A DNA stretch of 64,000 nucleotides from Mycoplasmoides fastidiosum (GCF_024498275.1 NZ_CP101809.1:496001-560000), one strand, 5' to 3'; counted from the stretch's first letter, positions 21,209 through 32,645 are shown. Program-made: numbers and translations. Notes: a model not told the origin generated them from the sequence alone.

Positions 21209-22300
21209 ATGCTAAACCTAAATAATTTCCAAAAATCCCGGAAGATTCTGGTCAACGAAATTAATAAAAACCAAGCTGATGCTTTGATTATTAATTCCGC
21301 CCAAAACCGGTCTTGACTATTAAATTTCCAATCTAGTGATGGGTTTGTGATTGTCCAAAAAGAAGGCCAAATTACGTTTTTAATTGATGGTCGTTACCAC
21401 TCAAAAGCCCATGAGCAACTAAGTGCGCATATTGATGTACGGTTGTTCCGCTCTTTTAAAGACTTAGAAGATTTTTTTAACGAACACAAAATTAAAACAA
21501 TTTTAATTGAAGACAGTTACACAAACGTTGCGTTATTCAAAAGATTAGAAGCAATCACTTTTGAAATTAAATTATTCTCCGCAATGGGAGTGCGAATTAA
21601 TAAATACGAAAGTGAAATTAATGCCTTAATTCGTGCTGCTGATATTGCTGTAGAAACCACCACTTTTTTACAACAAACAGTCGTCCCTGGAATGAGTGAA
21701 TTAGCAGTGGCCCAAATGGCAACGATTAAAATGTTAGAATTGGGCGGTGAAAAAAATTCATTTGATCCAATTGTGGCTTCAGGAATTAACGGGGCTAATC
21801 CGCACCACCATCCAACCCAACGCATTTTAGAAGAAAACGAATTAGTTACTTTAGATTTAGGTTGTGTTTATCACGGATTTTGTTCTGATATGACCCGCAC
21901 TTGGGCCGTTGCTAACACTAAACTTCCTGAAGCTTTAGAAAAAATGCACGAAGCGGTTCTAACTGCTCAAGATTTAGGCTTAGCTGCTTCTGTAGCTCAT
22001 AATTCGACAAACGAAGTTGACGCAGCTTGCCGGAAACATTTAAAAGCTAAGGGCTATGGCGAATATTTTGTGCACTCCACAGGTCATGGAGTGGGTTTAG
22101 ATGTCCATGAATTACCTAATGTTACTTCTAATCCCCAGTTAAACACCCGACTAACTAATGGCATGGTGATTACGGTTGAACCAGGGGTATATGTTCCAGG
22201 AATTGGGGGCTTACGGATTGAAGATACTTTAGTGATTCGGGATCAAGATCCGTTAGTTTTAAATGCTAAAGCAGATAAACGCGCTTATTTTGATCGTTAA
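21209..22300 (+). CDS. pepP: Xaa-Pro aminopeptidase (M24B metallopeptidase)
   Basis: A 363-residue protein with the creatinase-like N-terminal domain (about 1-130) and a pita-bread catalytic domain. Seen metal ligands: two Asp in LDLGCVYHGFCSDMTRTW, His in HSTGHGVGLDVHE, and Glu in TVEPGVYV and GLRIEDTL. Known: dinuclear-metal enzyme that removes an N-terminal residue preceding proline, completing peptide breakdown in the cytoplasm of peptide-importing mycoplasmas. ATG 21209 supplies the full N-terminal domain, with TGA (Trp) at 21314. sufS follows after 9 nt, so the two are probably co-transcribed. Confidence 0.95.
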
Positions 22301-22309
22301 TTCTTAACT

Positions 22310-23512
22310 GTGAAACTTGCCCTTACTCCCGCAGAAATCACTGCTTTAGTTGCTCGCATTGATGCAATTAAACAAAAGTTTGGTTATTATGGTGCAACCG
22401 ATTCGGTTTGTTATTTGGACAACGCGGCCACCAGTTTTAAACCCCCCATTTTTTTAAATGCTTTAAATCAAAATTTGGATTTTAGTAACTTAACTGAAAT
22501 TCAACAAAAATTTCACCGCTGCGCAACTTTGTGAGCGCGGTGTTTTAACGTTGGTCCTGAGCAAGTGCTTTATACCAACTCAGCAACTTACAGCTTAAAT
22601 TTATTAGCTTATTTTTTAGAAGACCAACTCCAACCAGGTGATGAAATTTTAGTGAATCACCACGAGCACATTGCTAATTTGTATCCGTGACAAGAATTAG
22701 CAAAACGCAAAAATTTAAACCTTAATTACATTCCTGCTAACCAATTTTTAACAGAAGAATTGATTTTAGCAATGATTACCCCACAAACAAAAATTATTCC
22801 GATTCACAATTTTTCTAATGTCACCAGTTGAAAAATTGATGTCACCAGTTTAGCCCGTAAAATTAAAGCAATCCGTCCTGATATTATTTTAGTTGTTGAT
22901 GCCACCCAGTTTTTACAACACTACAGCATTGATTTAGCTAACAGTGAAATTGATTTTTTAGCTGGTAGCATGCATAAAGTTTATGGCGGGTTTGGGGTTG
23001 GGTTTTTATACGCTCATCCCAAGTATTTAACCGAATTACATACTAGTCGAGTTAGTGGGTGGTTTTTAAGTACGACTAATTTTATTACCAACTACCAAAC
23101 TTTAGATCTGAATAATTTTTTAGCAATGGAACAGTTTCTAGAATTATGATCTGATCCTGCAACTTTAGCAGCAATTGATCAGTACGAAACTTTTTTAGCT
23201 GAGTATTTCATTGCCCATTTTCCCAAAACAAACCACGGATTTACAATTAAAAACCTTGATCACCCAGCCCTAAAATACATTGTGCTAAGTCACAATAAAT
23301 TTATGGGACCAGACTTGCAACGTTATTTCAGTCACCATAAAATCATTATTGCTTCAGGGGTTAATTGTGCTAAATTTTCCAATTTAATTTATGCGACCCG
23401 GAATTTAATGCGGGTTTCGTTTTGTTTCATTAATACAATTGCTGATTTGGATTATTTATTAGCTAAAATTGGGGCTTTTAGTGAAGATCAATTACTGTTC
23501 GAATGAGCCTAA
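22310..23512 (+). CDS. sufS: Cysteine desulfurase, SufS/NifS class V aminotransferase fold
   Basis: A 400-residue PLP enzyme starting at GTG 22310. Seen: YLDNAATSFKPP near residue 38, the PLP lysine in SMHKVYGGFGVGFLY (about residue 223), and a C-terminal cysteine in ASGVNCAKFSN at the place of the catalytic Cys of SufS, followed by RVSFCFINT (family: RxSFYxYNT). TGA codons at 22531, 22687, 22829, 23147 and 23504 are Trp. Known role: frees sulfur from cysteine for Fe-S cluster or tRNA thiolation. In M. genitalium the NifS-like MG336 is followed by a SufU-like scaffold; none is adjacent here, where tuf comes next. Confidence 0.92.
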
Positions 23513-23551
23513 TTTTGTGGGTGAATAAACAAAAAAACTTGAATTTTACTT

Positions 23552-23557
23552 TATAAT
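23552..23557 (+). promoter_or_regulatory. -10 box upstream of tuf
   Basis: TATAAT preceded by TTGAATTTTACTT, which may hold a weak or poorly spaced -35. A hairpin with T-tract begins about 12 nt after the expected start site. Confidence 0.6.
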
Positions 23558-23575
23558 GTTTAAAGAATTGATTTA

Positions 23576-23620
23576 AAAACCACGACACCAAATTTCTAGA
23601 AAGTGGTGTGGTTTTTTATT
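23576..23620 (+). terminator. Attenuator-like hairpin in the tuf leader
   Basis: ACACCA pairs with TGGTGT and AAAAACC with GGTTTTTT, with a three-base bulge (ACG) on the left arm, ending in TTTTTT. It could end transcripts from the -10 box at 23552 prematurely, or terminate read-through from sufS. Confidence 0.65.
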
Positions 23621-23787
23621 GATAAAAATTAATTCAACCTGCAGTTTGAATGTAATCCAGAGATAACAAACGCAACTATCACTTAACGAGATTACGCTTT
23701 CCTAAATGGCTTAAATGTAGGGAATCAAACAAATTTTAATAATTATTAAATTTATACATATATTTAAGGAATCAATATTTATCGATT

Positions 23788-24972
23788 ATGGCAAAAAAGA
23801 AGTTTGATCGTTCCAAAGACCATGTTAATATTGGAACTATTGGCCACATTGACCATGGTAAAACAACCCTAACAGCTGCGATTTGTACTTATTCAGCAAA
23901 CAAGGGGTTAGGTGAAATTCGCGACTACGCTTCCATTGACAACGCGCCAGAAGAACGAGCGCGGGGAATTACTATTAACACCACTCACGTTGAATACGAA
24001 ACCGCTAACCGTCACTACGCGCACGTTGACTGTCCAGGTCATGCTGACTACGTGAAAAACATGATTACTGGAGCAGCCCAAATGGATGGAGCAATTTTAG
24101 TTGTTTCAGCAACTGATGGCCCGATGCCCCAAACCCGAGAACACATTTTATTAGCTCGCCAAGTTGGAGTGCCAAAAATGGTAGTTTTCATGAACAAATG
24201 TGATATGGCATCTGATCCAGAAATGCAAGACTTAGTGGAAATGGAAGTCCGTGATTTATTATCATCTTATGGTTTTGATGGCGAAAATACTCCAGTGATC
24301 CGTGGTTCTGCTTTAAAAGCCCTAGAAGGCGACCAACAATTCAATAATTCATTACAACAATTATTAGACGCTGTTGACTCTTATATTCCTTTACCAACTC
24401 GGGAAACTGAAAAACCATTCTTATTACCAGTTGAAGACGTTTTCACCATTACTGGTCGGGGAACTGTTGTAACTGGTCGTGCAGAACGGGGAACTTTAAA
24501 AGTTGGTGACGAGATTGAAATCGTGGGATTACGTGATACTCGTAAAGCAGTTGTTACCGGAATTGAAATGTTCCGTAAGCAATTAGACGAAGTATTAGCT
24601 GGTGATAACGCTGGGATTTTATTACGGGGAATCAACAAAGATGATGTTGAACGTGGTCAAGTATTAGCTAAACCAGGCTCAATTACTCCGCACAAAAAAT
24701 TCAAAGCCCAAATTTATGCTTTGAAAAAAGAAGAAGGTGGCCGTCACACTCCGTTTGTGAAGGGTTATCGTCCCCAATTTTACTTCCGAACCACTGATGT
24801 GACCGGTAGCATTGAATTAGCACCAGGTTCAGAAATGATTATGCCAGGTGACAACGCGGAAATCGTAGTTGAATTAATCAGCAAAGTTGCTTTGGAAAAA
24901 GGTTCTAAATTCTCTATTCGTGAAGGTGGCCGAACTATCGGGGCTGGATCAGTAATTGAAGTTTTAGAATAG
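23788..24972 (+). CDS. tuf: Translation elongation factor Tu
   Basis: A 394-residue GTPase of normal EF-Tu length with no internal TGA. Seen: P-loop [10 protein letters not shown] near residue 19, the switch region [26 protein letters not shown], and the guanine-specificity motif NKCD; domains 2 and 3 follow ([25 protein letters not shown]). Known role: carries aminoacyl-tRNA to the ribosome A site; in mycoplasmas it is also found on the surface as a moonlighting binder of host matrix. A leader of about 220 nt with a hairpin separates it from its likely promoter, and a strong terminator follows, so it is monocistronic. Confidence 0.99.
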   Translation: MAKKKFDRSKDHVNIGTIGHIDHGKTTLTAAICTYSANKGLGEIRDYASIDNAPEERARGITINTTHVEYETANRHYAHVDCPGHADYVKNMITGAAQMDGAILVVSATDGPMPQTREHILLARQVGVPKMVVFMNKCDMASDPEMQDLVEMEVRDLLSSYGFDGENTPVIRGSALKALEGDQQFNNSLQQLLDAVDSYIPLPTRETEKPFLLPVEDVFTITGRGTVVTGRAERGTLKVGDEIEIVGLRDTRKAVVTGIEMFRKQLDEVLAGDNAGILLRGINKDDVERGQVLAKPGSITPHKKFKAQIYALKKEEGGRHTPFVKGYRPQFYFRTTDVTGSIELAPGSEMIMPGDNAEIVVELISKVALEKGSKFSIREGGRTIGAGSVIEVLE

Positions 24973-24993
24973 TTAGTCGTTTTAGTTTTAACA

Positions 24994-25029
24994 AAAAAAT
25001 CCTCCCAATCTGCATTTGGGAGGATTTTT
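24994..25029 (+). terminator. Intrinsic terminator after tuf
   Basis: AAATCCTCCCAA and TTGGGAGGATTT form a GC-rich stem followed by T; the strongest-looking terminator in this part. Confidence 0.93.
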
Positions 25030-25105
25030 ATTGTTTTCAAGCTTTAATTACCTAAAAAAGCAACTTAAATGCTGACAATTCTGTAAATTATTAGCTTAAA
25101 ACCTT

Positions 25106-25111
25106 TATAAT
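25106..25111 (+). promoter_or_regulatory. Putative -10 box for nox
   Basis: TATAAT 113 nt before the nox start. The leader contains an imperfect hairpin (ACAAATC pairing with GATTTGT, about 25131-25151) and a six-codon mini-ORF (25193-25210) ending just before the ribosome-binding site AGGAAAG. Confidence 0.5.
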
Positions 25112-25224
25112 TAGGGTATTGTGAAATCAAGAACAAATCAATTTGGATTTGTTGATTTTGATTTGGGCTTGGGCTTCACTGATTTTTAAAACATGAAATT
25201 TTATTCATAAATAGGAAAGATTGA

Positions 25225-26679
25225 ATGAATAACAAAATTGTTGTTGTCGGAGTAAACCATGCTGGTACTTCTGCGATTAAGACCTTACTAGTTGAAAATC
25301 CTAATTTGCAAGTTGTCGGAATTGAAAAAAATGATAATACCTCGTTTTTAGGCTGTGGCATTGCTTTAGCTGTGGGTGGGGTGGTTCAAGATCCAACTAC
25401 TTTATTTTATTCCAACGCTGCTGAACTGGAAAGTTTAGGGGCTAAAATCCACATGAAACACCAAGTGGTTGAAGTTAATTACCAACAAAAATTTGTGGTT
25501 GTAAAAAACCTTGTTGATGATTCTACTTTTCAAGAAAGTTTTGACACTTTGATTTATGCGGGTGGTTCTTGACCAATCATTATGCCCTTCCACAAACCCG
25601 AATACAAAGGGATTAAATTATGTAAGAGCTATGCCCAAGCATTACAGTTAATTGAAGACGCTAAAACAAGTGACATTAAAAATGTGACTATTTTAGGAGC
25701 TGGTTATATTGGTATTGAATTAACCGAAGCTTTCGCACACGCGGGTGGGAAAAACGTGACTTTAATCGACATGGAAAACCGCATTATGCCGCGTTATTTT
25801 GACACTGAATTCACTGATCAAGTGGAAGAGAAAATGCGGGCTGAAGGAATCAATCTAGTGATGTCTTCTAAAGTGGTTGAATTACTTGTTGATAATGATA
25901 ACAACGTTACAGGATTACGAGCTGAAAACTGTGAAACAAAAGCAATCACTGAAGTTCAAGCCGATTTAGTGATCTCTTGTGTTGGTTTCTTCCCCCAAAC
26001 ATCTTTGTTAACCAATGCTGTTCCTAACTTGTTATTATCTCGTAACAAAGCGATTGCTGTTAACCAATACGCCCAAGCTTTAGATACTAATCACCAACCA
26101 GTACCAGGAATTTATGTGATTGGGGATGCAGCAGCAGCTTATTATGCACCAACTAAAACCCATGAAAACGTGGCTTTAGCAACGAATGCGGTAAAACTAG
26201 GTGCAGTTGCTGCTTCTCACATTAATTCCCAACTAAACCCAGTTTTAGGCCAAATTAAATTAGAATCCATTGCGGGTTCAAATGCGATTTGTGTTTTTGA
26301 TTTTGCGTATGCTTCTACGGGTTTATCCCATGAAGGCGCCAAACGTTTAGGTTTAGAAGTTGACAGCTTTTTCCATGAAGCCAATGATCGTTGTGAGTTT
26401 ATGAATGTTTATGCTCCAGTGCGAATTAAATTAGTTTGAGAAAAAAATACCATGCGCTTACTAGGAGCCCAAATTGGTTCACCCCGTAAGGATTCTCACG
26501 CCGAATCCATTTTCGTTCTGGCTTTAGCAATTCAGAAAAACATGACCATTTTTGATTTATTAACCCTAGATTTCTTCTTCTTACCCCACTTAAACAAACC
26601 ATTGAACTTTGTTTTATACTCTGCTATTCGGGCTTTAGGTCTGAAATTCCGTGACCATAATTATTTAACTAAACAATAA
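25225..26679 (+). CDS. nox: NADH oxidase, water-forming, CoA-disulfide-reductase family
   Basis: A 484-residue flavoprotein; TGA codons at 25570 and 26437 are Trp. Seen: N-terminal FAD site VVVGVNHAGTSA, the redox-active cysteine in SFLGCGIAL (about residue 43) that cycles through a sulfenic acid, an NADH-binding ILGAGYIGIEL near residue 156, and the second FAD motif GIYVIGDAAAAYY. Known: reduces O2 to water with two NADH, regenerating NAD+ for glycolysis in organisms without a respiratory chain. It has its own promoter and terminator. The start ATG follows AGGAAAGATTGA. Confidence 0.96.
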
Positions 26680-26721
26680 TTGTTCGTTACAAGCATTTAA
26701 TTTTTACATCATTATCATTGC

Positions 26722-26763
26722 ACTGTTTCTTCATGTTTACTCATGAAGAAACAGTTTTTTTGT
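26722..26763 (+). terminator. Intrinsic terminator after nox
   Basis: ACTGTTTCTTCATG and CATGAAGAAACAGT form a perfect 14-bp stem with a six-base loop and a run of T. Confidence 0.93.
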
Positions 26764-26831
26764 TATGATGAAAGCCAACTGGTTTTTCAAAAACTAGCTT
26801 TATAAAAATAATTAATCAAAAATAATTCTAG

Positions 26832-27284
26832 ATGACACGCGTATTAGGTTTGGATGTGGGCGAGAAAAAAATTGGGGTGGCGATCACTGATTTGAACCAA
26901 ACAATAATTACCCCTTTAGAAACAATCAGGCTTTCACGGTTTAATGGAAAGCAATTTTTTGCTCAACTTCAAAAAATTTTGCAAAATTACTGATCAGAAA
27001 TTGGTGCAGTAGTCCTTGGAATGCCTTATAACACTGACCAGCAAACTTGTAGTTTTAGTGTTAAATATGTCAACCAATGCTACCGGATGTTACGGGCGTG
27101 AACGCCATGAACGGTGTTAACCCAGTCCGAAACTTATTCGACCCAGTGGAGCGAAGCTACTTTAAATGCTTGGGGTTATAAAACCAAAACAATTCAAGCC
27201 CGTTCAGACAGTTTTGCTGCGGCCAAAATTTTGGCTGATTATTTTGTTTCCCAAAACAAAAGATTAACAATTAGTTTGGTTTAA
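26832..27284 (+). CDS. ruvX: Putative pre-16S rRNA nuclease / Holliday-junction resolvase-like RuvX (YqgF)
   Basis: A 150-residue protein cut by three TGA (Trp) codons at 26991, 27099 and 27108. Seen: RNase H-like start VLGLDVGEKKIGVAITD with the first catalytic Asp, VVLGMPYN near residue 58, a Glu in TQSETYST, and the C-terminal SDSFAAAKILADYF where the last acidic residue lies. These match YqgF/RuvX. Known: essential in many bacteria, trimming the 5' end of 16S rRNA. It is the only plus-strand gene between nox and the long minus-strand operon, and shares a terminator with the convergent gene. Confidence 0.88.
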
Positions 27285-27296
27285 AAATTCGAAGAA

Positions 27297-27334
27297 AAAA
27301 TCCTTGATTAAGTTTGAATCAAGGATTTTATTTT
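27297..27334. terminator. Bidirectional terminator between ruvX and the minus-strand operon
   Basis: AAAATCCTTGATT and AATCAAGGATTTT form a stem with A and T runs on the two sides, so it can act on both strands. The stop codon of the convergent gene (27308-27310) lies inside the stem. Confidence 0.85.
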
Positions 27335-27925
27335 CTGGGGTTGAAAACTAATTCAGTAGAAGTTGTGAGCTGAATTTAAAAGTGTTTGAGTTTGAAATTG
27401 GTGTAAGCAATCATGGACTTCAGTTATTAAATAAGCGGGAATGGAATTGTTTAACAGCGATCATTGTACAATCTGGTTTAACCCTGGTGCCAAAAAATTA
27501 AGGCCTAATTGCTGGTTGGTTTTATGCAGTTGTTGTCAGTGCTGAAAATTAGTTAGGTGGGGAATGTGGGGTTGTCAATAAAAAATTTGCTGAATCTGGT
27601 TTTTTACCATGGTTAATAAAGCACCAAGGATAAAACTACTGCCTTCACACCATAAAATAATCTTGGTTAAACCCAATTCCGCCAGAACTTCGAGCACTAA
27701 ATGCGCTAGCAGGGGATAAGTTCATTCTTGATTGGGATTAACTGGGCTAAAATTTAAGTGGTAAACGGGATGACCAGTGAACAATTCCAAGTTTAAGGTT
27801 TGTTGCTTCAGTAAACAAAATTCTGATAGCACAACAACAGGAAGATGAATTTGATCAGGTTGATGAATAATAATTTGACAAATTCAATCTTGGTATTGCT
27901 GGTGCAGAATTAAGGGTTTGGTCAT
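27308..27925 (-). CDS. Hypothetical protein (205 aa), last gene of the ecf-metG operon
   Basis: I do not recognise it firmly. Seen: open from ATG 27925 to TAA at 27308 with six TGA codons read as Trp, giving 205 residues rich in Gln, His, Leu and Trp. The pattern LGLTKIILWCEGSSFILGAL (about residues 88-107) has the strand-turn-helix shape of an alpha/beta-hydrolase nucleophile elbow but lacks the usual GxSxG order, so it may be a degenerate relative or unrelated. It begins 11 nt after the rluD-like stop and ends in the shared terminator, so it is the promoter-distal gene of an eight-gene operon. Confidence 0.7.
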
Positions 27926-27936
27926 GACGTAATTGC

Positions 27937-28905
27937 TTAAAGAATGTATTTTGGATTAGTAAACCAGTGATCGAAAAGTTGAAATCGCTTTTTCAATCCT
28001 TGTAATTCTTTGGTTCATTCAGTTGGCTGAAATACTAATCCTGAAGCAACTAAAGCTTGGGTTGGGAATAGTTTATTTTGGGGATGCATCCCGTATTTGC
28101 GGTCGCCACAAATTGGGTAATGCAGATGGCTTAATTGTACCCGAATTTGGTGGGTTCGTCCCGTTTTTAAAGTGACTTGAACTAAAGATTGTTGTGACCA
28201 AACTTGTTCTAGTTGCAACAAACTACTAGCTAATTTAGCACCAGGATGTTGTGCATGAACAACAAACGAACGGTTTTTAGTAGCATCTTTAAATAAATAA
28301 TGTTGTAACTCCTGTTTGTCTGGACTCACTTGACCCCAAACTAAACAATGATAACTTTTTATAATTTGTTGGTTTTTTAATAGGCTGACTAATTGGTGAT
28401 AAGCTTGATAAGTTTTAGCACCAATTAATAATCCCGTAGTGTTCATATCCAAACGATGAATAAAAACCGGTTTAAATTTTTGGGTTGTTGCGTCAAAATT
28501 TAAGTGATTCAACAACCGGTTGTTCATGGTGTCATATTTTTTGTGTAAACTTGGTTGAACCGGAACTTTAGCTGGTTTGTTGACAATAATCACATACTCG
28601 TCTTCATAGACCACATTTAAGGGAGGAAGTTTTTGCAGTTGTTTATGATTGAAAACTTGTTCTTGATTGGGTTGAACATTAACAGCCCCATAATAACTAA
28701 TCACATCACCTGCTTGTAAATGATAGTTTGCTCTGGTACGTTTGTGGTTAACTAACACAGTTTTTTTGTTAATTAGCTTATACAAAAAAACTTTGGATCA
28801 CTGGGGTTGTAGTAGTCGGAAAATTTTATCTAACCGATAGCCAGCAAAATCTGCTTGAACCGTGTGATGAATTTTTTGTAATTTTTTGGTTGTTGAATTA
28901 TTCAT
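27937..28905 (-). CDS. RluA/RluD-family RNA pseudouridine synthase
   Basis: A 322-residue protein after joining across TGA at 28804 and 28015. Seen: an N-terminal S4-like RNA-binding region (RLDKILRLLQPQWSK ... INKKTVLVN), then the catalytic motif FIHRLDMNTTGLLI with the nucleophilic Asp, and the family segment TGRTHQIRVQLSHLHYPICGDRKYG. Known: converts specific uridines of 23S rRNA or tRNA to pseudouridine; M. genitalium MG209 is similar. Its ATG overlaps the metG stop by 8 nt, implying translational coupling. The RNA target (RluD, RluC or other) is not clear. Confidence 0.92.
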
Positions 28906-30481
28906 TATCAACCAGTTTTTCGAAATAATCTAATTCTAAGCGTTGGTATAAAATAGCCGATACTTCATGATTAATTGCCAAATTAATTCAACTTTGATGA
29001 TCTAATAATCATTGGTAAGTTAAATCAATTCCAGCTAAGCCTAATATGGTTTTTGCTTGTTGGAAACTGTCTTTTAAAACTGGTTGGTAAACAAAACAAC
29101 TAATGACTGCTAATTTGTATAAAACAAACAATAACTGTTGAACTGGAGTGTGCTCATTATTTTTTCATAATTCCCAAGGTTTTAAAATTTCAATAATTTT
29201 ACTACTCTCCACAATCAATTGGTTCATGCGCTCTAAAATTACTTTAGGATTATCAGCTTCCACTAAACTAGGAAATGTGGTTAAAAAAGCTTGTAAATTT
29301 TGTTCAATGGTTTGTAAGGGACTACTTAATTGTTCCAAACTAAAATGAAGAACTTGACCATTGGTATATTTTTTTAACATCCCCACTAGTCGTGAAATTA
29401 AATTGCCATAAGTATTAACAATATTAGTGTTGTAATTGGCAATTAGTTCGTGGTAGCTAAAATTATTATCACGTTCTAAACTAAAGGATAATAAGAAATA
29501 ACGAATCCCATCATGCGGGAAATGCTGGGCTAGAAAAAACGGATCAATAACGTTTTTTAATGATTTAGACATTTTGGTGTTATTCATTAAAATTCAACCG
29601 TGTGAAATCAGTTTATCAAATAACCGTAAATCTAAACTCTTCAGAATGATAGGTCAGTAAATGGCATGAAACCGGGAAATTTCTTTAGCCGTAATATGAA
29701 TGATTTTAGTGGTTGGATCATTCCAGTATTTTTGGAATAATTGATCATCTTCGGTTAAATAACCTAAAGCACTAATGTAATTACAAAGCGCATCAATCCA
29801 AACATAAATAACATGATCAGGATGGGATAAAATCGGAATTCCCCACTGAAATTTAGTACGGGAAACTGATAAATCTTCTAAATCATTATCAATAAAGTTA
29901 TTTAATAACTCGTGCTTCCGGTTAGCTGGAAATAAAAAATCATGAGTTTGATAATAAGTTTTTAACCAATTTTGGAACTGGCTAATTTTATAAAAAAGTG
30001 ATGGTTCATTTTGTTCAATTAACTGGTGACCAAAGACACAATATCATTGACCATCAATTTCCTGGGCTTTATCTAAAGTATAGTTTTCTTCACAAGAAAT
30101 ACAATATCATCCGGTTCAAGTTCCCGCATAAATTAAATCTAAATCTTCAAGTTTTTGAAAGATTTTTTGTACAGTTTGTTGGTGTTGTGGATCAGTGGTT
30201 CGAATGAATTGGTTGTAGTTAATGTTCATTTTTTTTCAAAGATCTTGAAAAATTTCGACATACTGGGAAATGTAAGTTAACGGATCCAGTTGGGCTTGTT
30301 TAGCGGCTTGTTCAATTTTTTGACCGTGTTCATCAGTTCCTGTCAAGAAGTAAGCATCATAGCCAATTAGTTGGTAATAATCTTTTAGTGCATCAGCTAA
30401 ATAAGTGGTGTACAAATGGCCAATATGGGGTTGAGCTGAAGGGTAGTAAATGGGAGTGGTAATATAAACTTTTTTAGACAT
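28898..30481 (-). CDS. metG: Methionyl-tRNA synthetase
   Basis: A 527-residue class I synthetase. Seen: HIGH-type motif [13 protein letters not shown] near residue 13, the zinc-knuckle-like [10 protein letters not shown] plus WYCVFGHQ in the connective domain, and [10 protein letters not shown], the KMSKS loop, near residue 300. There are several TGA (Trp) codons. The start is ATG 30481; a further upstream TTG is possible but unnecessary. No C-terminal tRNA-binding (EMAP) domain is seen, consistent with a short form. It is placed 24 nt after the CBS-domain gene and overlaps the next gene by 8 nt. Confidence 0.96.
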
Positions 30482-30505
30482 GGTCAACAAATAAAACTTG
30501 GAATA

Positions 30506-31864
30506 TTAATTAGTGATTTTGCGGGTTTGTTTTTTTAATCAGAAATCTTTAAGCGAAAACTTCATTTTCTCGTCATGATTTTCCACGATTTCATCTACAG
30601 TCACAAAATAGCGGTATTTACGGGAATCAAGTCCTTGACTGACTTTTAAGCTCACGTTTTGGTTTTTATAAACTTGTTCGAGTTTTAAGTGGGGGGTTTT
30701 GAAATACTGAATGAAAAATTCCCGAGCGCGCATTTTGGGGGGAATAAAAAAAGTGATTGAATTAGCTAAATTTAGTTTTTTGACAATATTGACAGCTAAA
30801 GCGCGCTGTTCAATGATTCAGTCAATATCATTAATTGGCCGAATATCATCAGAATCATCGTTCTCATCATAAATTTCACCCACTAATTCTTCTAAGATAT
30901 CTTCAATTGAGATCACCCCGATCATTTCTTTGGAATCTTTGTTATTGGTCACCACTGCAATGTGGTTGTGAAAATGTTGCATTGTGCGTAAAGCATCATC
31001 TAGTTTCATGTTGGCTGGTAAATAAAGGGCTTCAGTAATCGCATCATCAATTTTAATATCGGTTTCAGGTTTAATTTGACCCTGCGGATCAATCATTAAA
31101 TCAAGCAATAATTTGTAATTTAACGTGCCATAAACTTCCCCGTTTTTTTGCAAAATCACAATTCGGGTGTATTTGTATTCGTTATAAATTTTTAATAAAT
31201 CAGTAAGCGAATTATCACGATAACCAAAAACAGTGTTATTCGACATGAAAGCACTGACTACTTTATCATTGAGTTCTAAAGCTGAAGAAACTAGTTCGGC
31301 TTCGTGATGATCAATCACTTTTTCATCATAAGCGACATCGGTTAAATTATCAATCATTTCTCGGGAAATTTCTTCTTTATTGTTGTTATTTTTAAATAAC
31401 AACCCAAATCAATAAGTAATTGGAAAGAAAATAATTCATAACACAAACGAAGGATAACTGGTTCAAATCACAAAACTAATGCCGTGGCGTTTAACTAAAT
31501 TTTTGGGCACAAAATCCCCAAACAAAACCAGTAAGATCGTAATTAAAATTAATGAAATCAATCCAGCAACGGTTTCACCAGCCATGGGGGTTAATCACAC
31601 AACCGTAAAAGTAGCAGCTCCAACTGCTAAAACATTGTTCACCAGCAAGGACATGGCCACAGTGATCGAGTATTTTTTCAGTAACAAGTTAGCAATTTTG
31701 ATTGAGACTTTTAAACGTTTATCTTCAAAATTTTTTAAATACAAGCGTCATGAAACTTCACTAATACTAGTGTAAGAAGTTTCTAAAGCTGAAACAAAAC
31801 CACTCCCAATTAAGAAAAGAATAATCACAATAACATAAACAAAGATCGATATACCAGTTGACAT
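30506..31864 (-). CDS. CNNM/HlyC-CorC-type membrane protein with CBS domains
   Basis: A 452-residue protein. Seen: a DUF21-type N-terminal membrane domain (about residues 1-150) with four hydrophobic segments and GSGFVSALETSYTSISE; two CBS motifs (for example YTRIVILQKNGEVYGTLNYK and HIAVVTNNKDSKEMIGVISI, about residues 210-345), then EDILEELVGEIYDE and a C-terminal CorC/HlyC transporter-associated domain. Often labelled hemolysin; known relatives are Mg2+ or Co2+ efflux or homeostasis proteins (M. genitalium MG146). TGA codons are Trp throughout the membrane part. It lies 15 nt from truA and 24 nt from metG in the same operon. Confidence 0.9.
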
Positions 31865-31879
31865 TTTGAACCGATTTTA

Positions 31880-32632
31880 TTAATAATAAATTTTTTTTAA
31901 GTATAAACCTGATCCAGGCATTTTATAAATCGCACTTCCTTTTTGGGGTTGTATTAGTTTTGCCTGGACGCTACTTAAATGGATTTTGTTGGTGGCATAC
32001 ATGAATGCTGAACCAACTAACATGCGCACCATATAACGCATAAACCCGTTGCCATTAATGGAAATAATGATTTGGGTTTTAGTTGTTTTGACTTTAATCC
32101 AATTAATTGTGCGGATCGTGGATGTTTGGTTGGGACTGGTCGTAAACGAATAAAAATCATGCGTGCCAACAAACAAGTCTAAACATCTTTGTAATTTTAA
32201 TACATCAATAGGACCATCATACAAATATGTGAGATGAACTTTGGTTAGATCAAATTGCTTTTGAATGATGTATTGGTAGGTTTTAGAACGAACCGATTTT
32301 TGGGCGTGAAAACTATTATCAACTAAATTAACTCGCAAAATGTGGATATCAGGCGCGGTTTTTTGTAAAAATTGGTAAATATTAACCGGACTAATCGGTG
32401 TTGGTCCCTTAACGCGAAATGAACAAACCTGGTGATAAGCATGGACTAAAGCATCGGTTCGCCCTGAAGCTAACAGTTTAATGTCTTGTTGAAACAAAAA
32501 TGATAAACGGGTTTGTAATTCGGCTTGAACGGTCCGAAGGGGTTGGGGTTGGATTGCATACCCAGCAAATAAAGCGCCATGATAAGCCAAATCAATTCGA
32601 AAAGTGGTTCAAGTTTGCTTAACAGCAGTCAT
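31880..32632 (-). CDS. truA: tRNA pseudouridine synthase A
   Basis: A 250-residue protein starting at ATG 32632, joined across one TGA (Trp). Seen: LASGRTDALVHAYHQVCSF with the catalytic Asp (about residue 66) and KSVRSKTYQYII, both TruA signatures; GNGFMRYMVRMLVG near residue 205 is the C-terminal motif. Known role: pseudouridine at positions 38-40 of the tRNA anticodon stem. It follows ecfT by 13 nt; the ecfA-ecfA-ecfT-truA order is shared with M. genitalium (MG179-MG182) and with Firmicutes. Confidence 0.95.
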
Positions 32633-32645
32633 GATGCACCAAACA

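Noticed and set aside
25193..25210. Six-codon mini-ORF before nox as a regulatory leader peptide
   Set aside because: Too short to distinguish from chance; no ribosome-binding site of its own.
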